From assembly GCF_027570195.1 (NCBI RefSeq), contig NZ_JAKMUZ010000001.1:124001-188000 (forward strand): a DNA stretch of 64,000 nucleotides, in the 5' to 3' direction. The notes beneath the pieces are model-generated. The model was given only the letters and a program-made list of their open reading frames with translations. It searched no databases and was not told where the DNA came from. The position numbers and the translations under genes were made by a program. The stretch's first letter is position 1. Each line of letters opens with the position of its first letter. Source of the stretch: Corynebacterium yonathiae (GTDB taxonomy: Bacteria > Actinomycetota > Actinomycetes > Mycobacteriales > Mycobacteriaceae). Below are positions 41,773-50,875 of the stretch, piece by piece.

Positions 41773-44091
41773 CTAAACCGGCAACAACTCTGATGCCTCC
41801 CCGACCACGCTGACTAGCAGCATGTCGCGCGCACGCGAAGCCGCAACATAAAGCAGCGCACGCTCGCGCTGCAGCGCTTCGTCGGCTTCGGCGGGGGCGA
41901 GCCCTTTAAATAGGTAGCGCTGAGGGAGGGCCTCGGCGCTGACGTCGAGGAGGATGACGTGCGTGAACTCTAAGCCTTTGGCATTGTGCATCGTCATGAC
42001 TGCCACTGGGCGCTCCGTGGAGGTGCGGCGGCCAGCACTGACGGCTACGTCGTGCTCACCCAATTGGCGGGCAATTTCTTCACCACGCTGATTGGTGCGG
42101 GTAAGTACGCCGATGGAAACATCTTCTTCGCCTTGGGTCCAGTCCTTGATGTGCTCAGCCAACCTTGCTGCTTCCTCTGCTTTGGACGCCGAATGCAGCA
42201 CAATAGGTGCAGGCCCCTGGCGCACTGAGTGGTACCCGGTGAGCTCATCCACGTCCTCTTCAGAGTCCACCCATTCGGTTCCCTCCAGAATCGCGGTGGC
42301 ATAGCCTAAGTTCTGCGCGGTGGTGCGATAGTTCACGCGCAGCTTCGAGGAAGCGCGCCCGCGGGTTTCGATCCCATAGTTGCGCAGTACGAGGCGCTGG
42401 CCGTAGATGCGTTGGTGGGAGTCTTCGGCAATGAAGATGTCATTCGGGCCGCGCTTGGCCACCGCGCGTAGGAACTTCCAGTGGCCGGCATGGAAGTCCT
42501 GGGCTTCGTCGATAAGCACGTGATCAAACATGCCTTCCGTGCCGGTACGGTGTTCCACAATGTGCGCCGCCACCGCCGCTGCGGCAGGATAGGTCAGCCG
42601 GGAAATGGAGGCGCATCCGTCATGGAAGTACTCCACAATCGCCCACACTGCCTTGCGCTCAGCCCTGGTCAGTGGTGTACCCCGGCCAGTGCGGCGCGCA
42701 CGCAAGTAGGATTTTTCATCCTTGATTCCCTGCGTCAGAATCACAGCGGAATACTCCTGGGAGAGGAATGTCGGGTGGGACTTCTCAGTCGGTAGCTTTC
42801 CGCCTTTGAGCTCTGCTGCTTCTTGCCATAGGCGCTTTTCCTCGACGCCATCTAAGCCACTGGGGAGGAAGTCCGCCTCAATGCCCAACGCATCCTTCAA
42901 CGCTGCCGCGCGCTCGGTGGATTGTGCGTTCTTAAGCACGCTAAAGACCAGCGCATCGACACCGCTAATCCATAGCCCCGGCGCGCCATGCACGGGGGCC
43001 TCCAGGAAGGTGGGATAGAGCTCGTTCATCTGTGCCTTGAGCGCGGTGGCGAGCTCCCGTGTGTAGGTGGTGAGGAAGACTCGGGCCTTAGGATTCTTCT
43101 TGAGCAGGTGCTTCGTGCGGTGCACCACCACCACGGTCTTGCCGGTACCCGCACCACCGGTCACACGCGCGGAACCGGAGTGCTCCGCCTCTACGGCGCG
43201 GCGCTGGCTCGGGTGCAGGTACACGCGCCACTGTGCGAAGGAGCCTTGCAGGATGGCGTCGAGTTCTTCCTCCCCGGGGTCGGTGACAAAGTCGCGCTGC
43301 GCGGCTGGCGAGGTAATGCTTTCTACCAAGGCCTTATCGGAGTCAGTATCCTCCACCGTGATGCGCTCCAGGCCGAGGTCCTCGCGCACCTCCTCGATGC
43401 TCATTCCTGCCAGCAGGCCCACCACCGCGTCGAGTTCCCACGCCGCCACAGTCACCAGCGTGGCTTCCAGCTGCGCCACGGTGTCGGCGGTCTCGAGCAG
43501 CGCTACCGTGTCCGGTGATAGTCCGAGCTCATCGGTGAGCGCTCGCTTGTCGACGTCCACCATGTCCCACGGCCGCACCTTCTCCTGCTCCGCCGCGGGG
43601 GCTAACGGCGCGCCCTCAGTCTCCGCAGCATCAGCGCGCTCCGCGTTGGCAGAGGCTTCCTCCGCTTCTTGTTTAGCGCGCTGTTCTGCCACCATCTCCG
43701 CCGCGAGCTTCTTAGCGCGCGATTGAATTTCTTCCTCCGACAGGGCTCCCGTCTCCGCCTGCGAATCCGCATCCACCAATTGCGGCACACCGGAAACGCC
43801 GTTGACCACGAAGGTCTTCGAGGTCGCTAGTGCATATGCATCGTCGTGATTGAGGATGTCGATGATGACGAACTGCTGGAGGTTCTCGGAATGCAGCTCA
43901 AAAAGCACCGCTCGGTATTTTTGCGTCACCCGTGCTGTACGCACGCGCTTATCGGCGGCGCCTTGTACGGGTTCGACGTGCAGGGAAGGATTCGTGGGAT
44001 CCTTGAGCAGCTTCTCATAAAACGCCAGGACCTGGCTACGGATGCTGGGATCGTAGGTAAACGTGCGGTAGAACGATACGCTCGTTGCCAT
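41773..44091 (-). CDS. UvrD-like SF1 helicase with N-terminal RelE/ParE-like domain
   Basis: 772 residues. Residues 1-92 resemble a RelE/ParE-type toxin fold (SFYRTFTYDPSIRSQVLAFYEKL, then VRTARVTQKYRAVLFEL and IIDILNHDDAYALA); this fusion occurs in a subgroup of UvrD-like helicases. A charged linker with a helical region follows (100-285). The helicase core starts near 290: Walker A GGAGTGKT at 312-319, VLIDEAQDF near 527, and VAASRARDMLLV near 752. AAAGGA precedes the ATG. It is the last gene of the putative defence operon, 55 bases after the giant helicase gene. A DNA unwinding/repair role is likely; the target is unknown. Confidence 0.85.
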   Translation of the reverse strand: MATSVSFYRTFTYDPSIRSQVLAFYEKLLKDPTNPSLHVEPVQGAADKRVRTARVTQKYRAVLFELHSENLQQFVIIDILNHDDAYALATSKTFVVNGVSGVPQLVDADSQAETGALSEEEIQSRAKKLAAEMVAEQRAKQEAEEASANAERADAAETEGAPLAPAAEQEKVRPWDMVDVDKRALTDELGLSPDTVALLETADTVAQLEATLVTVAAWELDAVVGLLAGMSIEEVREDLGLERITVEDTDSDKALVESITSPAAQRDFVTDPGEEELDAILQGSFAQWRVYLHPSQRRAVEAEHSGSARVTGGAGTGKTVVVVHRTKHLLKKNPKARVFLTTYTRELATALKAQMNELYPTFLEAPVHGAPGLWISGVDALVFSVLKNAQSTERAAALKDALGIEADFLPSGLDGVEEKRLWQEAAELKGGKLPTEKSHPTFLSQEYSAVILTQGIKDEKSYLRARRTGRGTPLTRAERKAVWAIVEYFHDGCASISRLTYPAAAAVAAHIVEHRTGTEGMFDHVLIDEAQDFHAGHWKFLRAVAKRGPNDIFIAEDSHQRIYGQRLVLRNYGIETRGRASSKLRVNYRTTAQNLGYATAILEGTEWVDSEEDVDELTGYHSVRQGPAPIVLHSASKAEEAARLAEHIKDWTQGEEDVSIGVLTRTNQRGEEIARQLGEHDVAVSAGRRTSTERPVAVMTMHNAKGLEFTHVILLDVSAEALPQRYLFKGLAPAEADEALQRERALLYVAASRARDMLLVSVVGEASELLPV

Positions 44092-44146
44092 CGCGTGTCC
44101 TTTCGTGGAGGTCAGTAAACGGGTGGAGGAAACGGATACGACAAGT

Positions 44147-47100
44147 CTAGGAAGGTTCCAGTGCTGCAGTTAGGGATTCGGGAACAGTACCCGCTGCACC
44201 AAAGTCCGCGCCGAATACCGCGAATCCTTCCGCCTCGAAGTCGGCCTGCAGGTCCTCGACATCCTCAGCAAAGAGCAACAACACCTTGGCCGCAGGCCAC
44301 TGTGCGACCACAGGGATGCCGGAGACCTCACCACCGATAGATTCTGCATCGGGCTCTGGCATACCGGCTACAGCCATCGCTTGCAGCGACTCAAACACTT
44401 CCGGCTCGTCGCCAAAGGCTTCGAGGGCCTCTTCCCATCTAGGCGTTATGGCTTCCTGCGGCGCTGTTTCAGCAGGCTCTGCAGGGGCTTCCGGGTCTAC
44501 AGCCGGGGTATCGGGGGCTACCTCGAGCGCGACTGCATCTTCCACTACGGACTCGGTGACTTCCACCCGCGCCAGAGTGGGGTCAAGGTAGGCCATGTTG
44601 CTCAAGCCCAAGAAGAGGCGCCACGCGCTGAGGTCTTCAGAAACACCGGTGGCATCGAAACGCACTCGGCGGTGTGCATCGCCCACTCCGGCTGTCACAG
44701 CACCCAGGTGAGTCTTTTCAAATCCGCCCGGTACCTGCGCTCCGCCAAAGGAGGCTTCCAGCAAAGCAGCCTTGCTGAGGCTGTCCCAATCCCTAGAGGG
44801 CTGCATGAGCAGGTTAAACAGCAGCGTTAGGGGATCACGCTCCAGAAGATAAAGCCGCTCCAACGAGGCATTGAGCTTGCTGGCCAACGCCGCGTGAAGA
44901 TCCGGCCTGACCCACGCGGGCGGATCTTTAGGCTCATTGCGTACTGCGGCTTGGCGGGCATCAATGTCCTGCCAGGTCAGCGACCAAGGCAAGTAGCCTT
45001 TCTCATAGAGCCCATTGCGCTTATCAAAGTCATCCTTGACGCGGTTGTGCACCTCGCTCGCGTGGTAGGCCGCACCGTCGAGGTACACCGCGATGTCCCG
45101 GATCGCACTATCGCGGGTGGAGAAGACAAAGTCAGGGATGGTGCCACCAATCTGTTTTTGTTCCTCCATGACCCACTCGTGGCGGGAGCCTTCAAAGCTG
45201 ATGGTCCACTGCGCGTGGTTGCCCTTCATCGATTCCACGACGGTAGCACCCAGTTGTTTAAAGTCCGCGCGCAGTTGTTCCACAAAGCGCAATTCCAACT
45301 TGGATTGCTCGCTGCGCTCTGGGCGCTCCTCGGTGAGGTGGCCCTCCCAGGTGAACTCAGACGGGTCGGAATCCGTGGGAACGTGGAGATCATCGGCCAA
45401 AATCTTGCGCAGGGCCACCACCGCGGCCTCCCGGGAGGTCTGCGGGATCTGGCTGCTGCGGGCAAACGGCAGCAAGCAGGACGGGCAGCACTGCCGCTCT
45501 TCCTCGGCACAGTGGCAGGAGGACAGCCGCTGATACGCCACGAGCAGCATCTGACGCACATGCGCCGGCTCGGTGAACTGCGCGAGATAGCCCGTGCCGC
45601 CCGGCACGGTGTCATGGATGAGCAGCATGTCTACCGGGCTGCCATCGGAATCCACGCGCACGGGCTCCACGTCGAGGTGATCCGGGTTTCCGCCCAGGTA
45701 TTCCTTGAAACCCAACTTCAGCGCCGCCACTAATGAAGGCAGCGTGGTGGATTCCACCATGCCGAGCAGCGCCGGCAGGTGTACCAGCACTCCCTGCGTG
45801 CCTAGGCTGCGGCCCAACGCAAAGCTAATGGAGTGCTCCTCTGCTGCATTGCGGTACTCGCACCAGGGCGCGTGGTCCTGCCAGCGGTTGGCGCCCACAT
45901 CAGAATCCAGGTGGCCACAGCGTTCACATACTCTAAACAGCGGGGTCTCACGGTCCACGGCAGCAAAGGTGCGCCTGCTTCCTCCACCATGGCGGCCAAG
46001 GTTCAGCCACCGCATCTCCACATGTGCGAGGTATTCCATACCGAAGCCGGAATCGGACAGGTACCAGGCCGTACCACGCCCGCCCTCAGGTACGTTGAAG
46101 CTCAGCTGCGTCTGGAAGCGCAACGAGGTGCGGTCATCGGTGATGTCACTAATGGCGGAGCGGGCAGCATCCACGGTGGCATAGACCTTGGTCATTTCCA
46201 CCACGTCTACTAACTGTTCCCTATCCGCAAAGCCCTTGGCCCCACACTCTGGGCACGCACCAACCCGTGGCGCGGCCACGGCCACATCTTCATCGCTGGA
46301 GAGCACCGCACCGGTGGCTTCCGAATAGGAACACTCCGGGCACAAGCGCCACTGCGTTAGCGCGGAGTGGTGCTCACCCAGCTCCACCGAATCCACCTGG
46401 GCGCCCACGCCTTGGACGTAGAAAGTGTTACCCGGGGCAAGTTCAGTAAGCGCGGAGGACACACCACGGCTGTAGCTGTAGGTCTCCGTTTCAAACTTCT
46501 GGACCTCCTCATTGAAGGAGGACACAGCAAGGTCGAACTCCACGGCATCATCGAGCAGCGTAAAGTTCGGCAGCAGCCCAAAGCGCTCTAATGCACTAAT
46601 CCAGTACTCATCGGCGTGGTCTGCCAGCTGCTTGCGCACGAACCGCTGGGAGGCCACCGTGGCATCATATTGGTTCTTCAGGTCCTCATCTTCCACCGCG
46701 GTGGTTTCCACACGCCCTTTAAGTTCGGTAACGCGCTTGCTTAAGACCTCAAGGCGCCCCAGCAGCAGCTGCTGCGTGGCACTCCAGCGCTCACGCGCGG
46801 CGTGCAAATCCATCTCCATTCCGGAAGACGCACCGGACGCCCCAGGAGAGCCAGCCGGACCAGAAGTCCCAGCATCGTCCGCCAAGCACCACTGCCGCAG
46901 CTCAGCTAATACTTCCGGAGACGCATGCGGTGCGACAGTTGCCGCGAAGCGCTCATAGGCCGCCGCCACCGTCTCAGCAGACAGCTCACTGAGAGCATCC
47001 ACCACGGAGTAGCTCGCATGCGTGAACACATCGCGCGCGCTGCGCAGCTGCTCGACTGAGCTGGCCACATCAGTGCTGTCAATGAGATAGGCCACGAACT

Positions 47101-50100
47101 GGCGGTGCATAATATCGCGCGCGGAGAGATACGCCGCGGGTGCGGTGACCGAACCAGCAATGGTCTCCAGCGGATGCTCCAAGGTAGTCAGTGCTCGTCC
47201 ACGGCCGCGCACGAGTGCGACGATGAGTGAGTTACCCGTCAAACGCCCGGCGCGGCCCACGCGCTGCACGTAGCTTGCCACCGTGTACGGCATGGAGGAG
47301 AGCATCACCGTGGAGAGGTCACCAATATCGATGCCCATCTCCAACGTCGGCGTGGCCACCAGCACGTTTGGTGCGGACGCGGATTGCTCTTCGAAAGGCC
47401 GCTTGAACTCATCTTCAAGTTCCTTGCGCCGCGGTGTAGGCACCAAGCCTGTGTGTTCTTCTGCCACCACGGTGCGGGTATTCGTGGTGCGGTAAAGCCG
47501 CTGGTAGTAGTTGTCCTCTACGTCCACCAACTCGAAGTGTCCGGTGCAGGACAACGTAAAACAGGCAACGCTATCCATGGCGGCACGCGCACCAGCGTCC
47601 ACGCCGACGCGCAGGTGGCACACCGGGCATTCCAACAGCACCGGCTCGGCTTCCTCGCGCACCACGATGTTCTCTGGGGATAGCGCATACACGCGCCCGT
47701 TCGTGGCCGTGGGAACGGAGGTCACCACCTCTTCGAATTCGAGCTGCTTGAACAGTTCTGTCACCTGGTTGGCCGCGTCGAAGGCGCTGCTTGTCGAGGC
47801 CCCCAGCGCCGCCTTCGTCCACCTGGCGTACCAGCCCTTCTGCGAATCCAGCGGCATCGTGGCATTGTTGTCACGCTTGCCCAGCGCGCCCTTAAGAGCA
47901 GCACCCGCGCGCGGGAACTTCGGCGCACCACCGCGCACGAAGGCCGGAATTCCCTTCGCACGTGCCTGACGGCGGTTGAGCAACCACGGGTTGCAATCCT
48001 GGCGCAGGTATTCCTTAAGCCACGGGTGCGCAATACCGCCGGCAATGCGCATGTACTCCACCACGCCACGTGCCCAGGCCAGAAGCTCCGCATCCGTGGC
48101 CAGTGTGCCTGCCACCGAGCGGGCAGCCGATAGCAGCACCGCATCATCCACGTCTACCGCCACGGACAGCGTTCCGGTGGTCACCAACGAGCGTGGCAGG
48201 TCTACTCGGTCACCGAATTGCAGCGCCAAGTCTAAGTCCAAGCGCGACTGCAGCGCCGCCAGTGCCTTGCGCTGTTCTGCAGCACCAGCCCCTTTCTCCC
48301 ACACCGCACGGAAGCGCGGTGACTCCTTTAGCTGCGGCGGTAGCAACTCATAGAGTGCACGTGAACGCACCGCCGGGTCAGCCTCCGAACGCGCCTGCTC
48401 CACCATCCGGGCAGCTACGTCTGACAACTGCACTGCCGGCGATGAGTCAGACAAGCCATCCGCATTCGAACCTGAATCCCAGGAGTCAGCAACGGATCGA
48501 ACTGCACGCCAAATACGCGCACGCAAGGCAAAAGCTCGCGCACGGCTCTGCACGAAGCCGGCTCGGTGCGCGGCATCTTGGACAGAGTCAGCAAAGACCA
48601 GCGTCTTCTTCTCCGAGGAATCCAAGTCATCCATGCCGAACAGGTTGCTCAATGCAACGGAGAGCAGCGTGGCCACCGAGGAACCCAAAAAGCGCATCGC
48701 ATCGTCTTCTCCACAGGATGGGCATTGCTGCGCCTTCGCACGGTCTTCCGCGCCCTCTCCGCTATAGACCAGCACCGGCACCACTGGGGACTCTTCCATG
48801 GTCTCCGCATCAGGTGCGTCCGAGCGAAGCTCTGGCACATCCAGGTTCAACCACGCCACACGCGAGTTCTCATCTTCGGCGCGCAGCACACCCTGCGCCA
48901 CCTCACTCGTGGCATCAATGAGCGGGCGCTGACGCTCCGGCGCGCTGATAGCAATGCGGCGAATCTCCTGCGGTGCGGTGACATACGTGTCCCCACCTGG
49001 CTGCTCCGCCAGCATCCATCCGGAGCGCCCACAGTGGCGGCAATAGATAGCCGGCAGCCACGCCTTGCGCCCATCACTCACGCTTTGTGTTACATGCGCG
49101 CCCATCCCACCATCATCCGACCAACGGAAGACCGAATCGTGCGATTCGGAAGCCACTGCCCTATCGATGCGGGAGATCTCCCGCACCCACAGGTGCAGCT
49201 CCACGCCAGGAAGCTTCTTTCCATCCCAGCCCAGCGCCTCACCAACTGCTGCACGCACGTGTGCCATAAACGCCAACGTCAGGGATAGAAACTCTACTGC
49301 GAGCTCACGGTTGTTGCGCAGCACAGTAGCCTTGAATACACGCGCTACCAGCGGTTCCACTGCCGCAATATCAGTCCCCGACACACCAGCCTCGCCGTGC
49401 TCCAGCGGCACGGGCGTAGCTGCCTCTTTCAGAATCGCGCACACCAACTTGTTGCCGGCCATTGCCAACACCGAGGAAGCCAAATCCGTGGAGCATCCAA
49501 AGACGTGCTCGCACATCGCTGCATACGCCGCCGCATTAAACGACGCCGCGTCATCAGCAGAACCAGAAGCGGCAACGGCAACCCCAGAGCCAGAAACAGC
49601 TTCAGCTACCTCATCAACGACAGACTGCATCACTTCAACTGAAGGAGACGCAGAATGAGGCAGCGCAGACGCACGCGCAGCGGTATCGGTAGCAGTAGCA
49701 GTAGGAACACCCGCCACCGACGAAATCTCATCAGCACTACCTTCCCTAAGCTTCGAGGCCAATGGCCCCACCGTGGCCTGCCATTCCTCCACGCCCATGA
49801 GTGTCTCCCCCACGACCGCATCCGGCGGCATCTTCTCGCCAAAGACCGTGTACGCAAATGACAGCATATCGCCGTGTGATGCTTCCGCATCAGCCGCAGA
49901 AGGACCGCGTTGGGCGCTCCCGTCACCTTCAGCACTCTTGTCCCCCAACGTCGCGGAGGTCGCCACCGGCGTGACCTTGCCCAGGGGACGTTCCGCATCC
50001 TCAGCAGAAAGGAAACCTTCAGGCTGATATTTCTTGAGCATCAAACCCAAGCGGCGCAGCAGCATCGCCACATCCGTGCCCTGGGCGGCGTCATACGTGT

Positions 50101-50818
50101 GGAACTCATCCAGCACCAAGTACTGCAAGGACTGCGCGGACTTCTCCCACAGTTCATGGTCCTGTTCTCGCAAGAGAAGCTGGTCCAACATCTTGTAGTT
50201 AGTCAGCAGGATATCCGGTGGGGTATCCCGCAGCACCGAACGGTCAGAAATCAGGCCATCCTTTGAGACCTTCCTCCGGCCACCCGACACCACCTCACCG
50301 GTGTAGATACCCGCAGTTACCCCCGCAAGCTCCGCTTCCGCGTGCAACAACTTTGCCAAACGACGTTCCTGGTCAGCGGCGAGCGCATTCATCGGGTACA
50401 GAATCAGCGCCTTGATGCCACTCCCTGTGGAACGACGGCAGTGGTCCAGAATCGGATATAGGAAGGACTCCGTCTTACCGGACCCCGTACCCGTCACCAC
50501 GAGCGTGGGCGAAGGCCGCCGTGCCTCACCCGTGACATAGTCAAAAGACGCCAGCCTAGAAAACGCCTCCGCCTGATGACGATAAGGCTTAAATCCCGAC
50601 GGCAACCACCCCAGAATCCCATCCCACGACTGCGCCGGTGCGTACGGCAAGCGCGTGCGCACGTACGGCCCGTAGAACATGCCGCCCTTTGGGTCATTGA
50701 GGAACTCCCGCAGTTGCTGCGAAGTCAGATCCTCCGCCAGTGAGAACGTTGTGGTGAGGTACTCCGACAATCCATCAACAATGTGGTTTGAGGCGTAGGT
50801 AGGGATAAGACTCGACAT
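44147..50818 (-). CDS. Giant YprA-family DEAD/H helicase with DUF1998-type zinc modules and a nuclease-like C-terminal segment
   Basis: 2223 residues. Helicase core: YRHQAEAF and Walker A TGTGSGKT at 109-116; the DEFH box at 237-240 runs into TYDAAQGTDVAMLLRRL, the YprA signature; QRVGRAGR lies near 1187. An Ala/Ser-rich insert (about 300-480) splits the core. Cysteine pairs recur (near 600, 720, 1063, 1506, 1640), and CHCAEEERQCCPSC near 1760 follows VPGGTGYLAQF, as in DUF1998/MZB domains of DrmB and DruE. Residues about 1890-1940 (IPDFVF, YLDGAAYH, DFDKRNGLYEKGYLPWSLTWQDI) look like a Vsr/DUF559 PD-(D/E)XK nuclease. An acidic tail ends the protein. Its ribosome binding site is weak. Likely the central effector or motor. 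Confidence 0.85.
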   Translation of the reverse strand: MSSLIPTYASNHIVDGLSEYLTTTFSLAEDLTSQQLREFLNDPKGGMFYGPYVRTRLPYAPAQSWDGILGWLPSGFKPYRHQAEAFSRLASFDYVTGEARRPSPTLVVTGTGSGKTESFLYPILDHCRRSTGSGIKALILYPMNALAADQERRLAKLLHAEAELAGVTAGIYTGEVVSGGRRKVSKDGLISDRSVLRDTPPDILLTNYKMLDQLLLREQDHELWEKSAQSLQYLVLDEFHTYDAAQGTDVAMLLRRLGLMLKKYQPEGFLSAEDAERPLGKVTPVATSATLGDKSAEGDGSAQRGPSAADAEASHGDMLSFAYTVFGEKMPPDAVVGETLMGVEEWQATVGPLASKLREGSADEISSVAGVPTATATDTAARASALPHSASPSVEVMQSVVDEVAEAVSGSGVAVAASGSADDAASFNAAAYAAMCEHVFGCSTDLASSVLAMAGNKLVCAILKEAATPVPLEHGEAGVSGTDIAAVEPLVARVFKATVLRNNRELAVEFLSLTLAFMAHVRAAVGEALGWDGKKLPGVELHLWVREISRIDRAVASESHDSVFRWSDDGGMGAHVTQSVSDGRKAWLPAIYCRHCGRSGWMLAEQPGGDTYVTAPQEIRRIAISAPERQRPLIDATSEVAQGVLRAEDENSRVAWLNLDVPELRSDAPDAETMEESPVVPVLVYSGEGAEDRAKAQQCPSCGEDDAMRFLGSSVATLLSVALSNLFGMDDLDSSEKKTLVFADSVQDAAHRAGFVQSRARAFALRARIWRAVRSVADSWDSGSNADGLSDSSPAVQLSDVAARMVEQARSEADPAVRSRALYELLPPQLKESPRFRAVWEKGAGAAEQRKALAALQSRLDLDLALQFGDRVDLPRSLVTTGTLSVAVDVDDAVLLSAARSVAGTLATDAELLAWARGVVEYMRIAGGIAHPWLKEYLRQDCNPWLLNRRQARAKGIPAFVRGGAPKFPRAGAALKGALGKRDNNATMPLDSQKGWYARWTKAALGASTSSAFDAANQVTELFKQLEFEEVVTSVPTATNGRVYALSPENIVVREEAEPVLLECPVCHLRVGVDAGARAAMDSVACFTLSCTGHFELVDVEDNYYQRLYRTTNTRTVVAEEHTGLVPTPRRKELEDEFKRPFEEQSASAPNVLVATPTLEMGIDIGDLSTVMLSSMPYTVASYVQRVGRAGRLTGNSLIVALVRGRGRALTTLEHPLETIAGSVTAPAAYLSARDIMHRQFVAYLIDSTDVASSVEQLRSARDVFTHASYSVVDALSELSAETVAAAYERFAATVAPHASPEVLAELRQWCLADDAGTSGPAGSPGASGASSGMEMDLHAARERWSATQQLLLGRLEVLSKRVTELKGRVETTAVEDEDLKNQYDATVASQRFVRKQLADHADEYWISALERFGLLPNFTLLDDAVEFDLAVSSFNEEVQKFETETYSYSRGVSSALTELAPGNTFYVQGVGAQVDSVELGEHHSALTQWRLCPECSYSEATGAVLSSDEDVAVAAPRVGACPECGAKGFADREQLVDVVEMTKVYATVDAARSAISDITDDRTSLRFQTQLSFNVPEGGRGTAWYLSDSGFGMEYLAHVEMRWLNLGRHGGGSRRTFAAVDRETPLFRVCERCGHLDSDVGANRWQDHAPWCEYRNAAEEHSISFALGRSLGTQGVLVHLPALLGMVESTTLPSLVAALKLGFKEYLGGNPDHLDVEPVRVDSDGSPVDMLLIHDTVPGGTGYLAQFTEPAHVRQMLLVAYQRLSSCHCAEEERQCCPSCLLPFARSSQIPQTSREAAVVALRKILADDLHVPTDSDPSEFTWEGHLTEERPERSEQSKLELRFVEQLRADFKQLGATVVESMKGNHAQWTISFEGSRHEWVMEEQKQIGGTIPDFVFSTRDSAIRDIAVYLDGAAYHASEVHNRVKDDFDKRNGLYEKGYLPWSLTWQDIDARQAAVRNEPKDPPAWVRPDLHAALASKLNASLERLYLLERDPLTLLFNLLMQPSRDWDSLSKAALLEASFGGAQVPGGFEKTHLGAVTAGVGDAHRRVRFDATGVSEDLSAWRLFLGLSNMAYLDPTLARVEVTESVVEDAVALEVAPDTPAVDPEAPAEPAETAPQEAITPRWEEALEAFGDEPEVFESLQAMAVAGMPEPDAESIGGEVSGIPVVAQWPAAKVLLLFAEDVEDLQADFEAEGFAVFGADFGAAGTVPESLTAALEPS

Positions 50819-50875
50819 AAGGTGCTACTTCAATACTTTCGGTCTTTTGCTTCGCTTCGCTTCTGGTTTCCGAAT

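Noticed and set aside
48070..48921. 283-residue Pro/Arg/His-rich open frame opposite the giant helicase
   Set aside because: Low-complexity shadow of the Ala-rich minus-strand gene.
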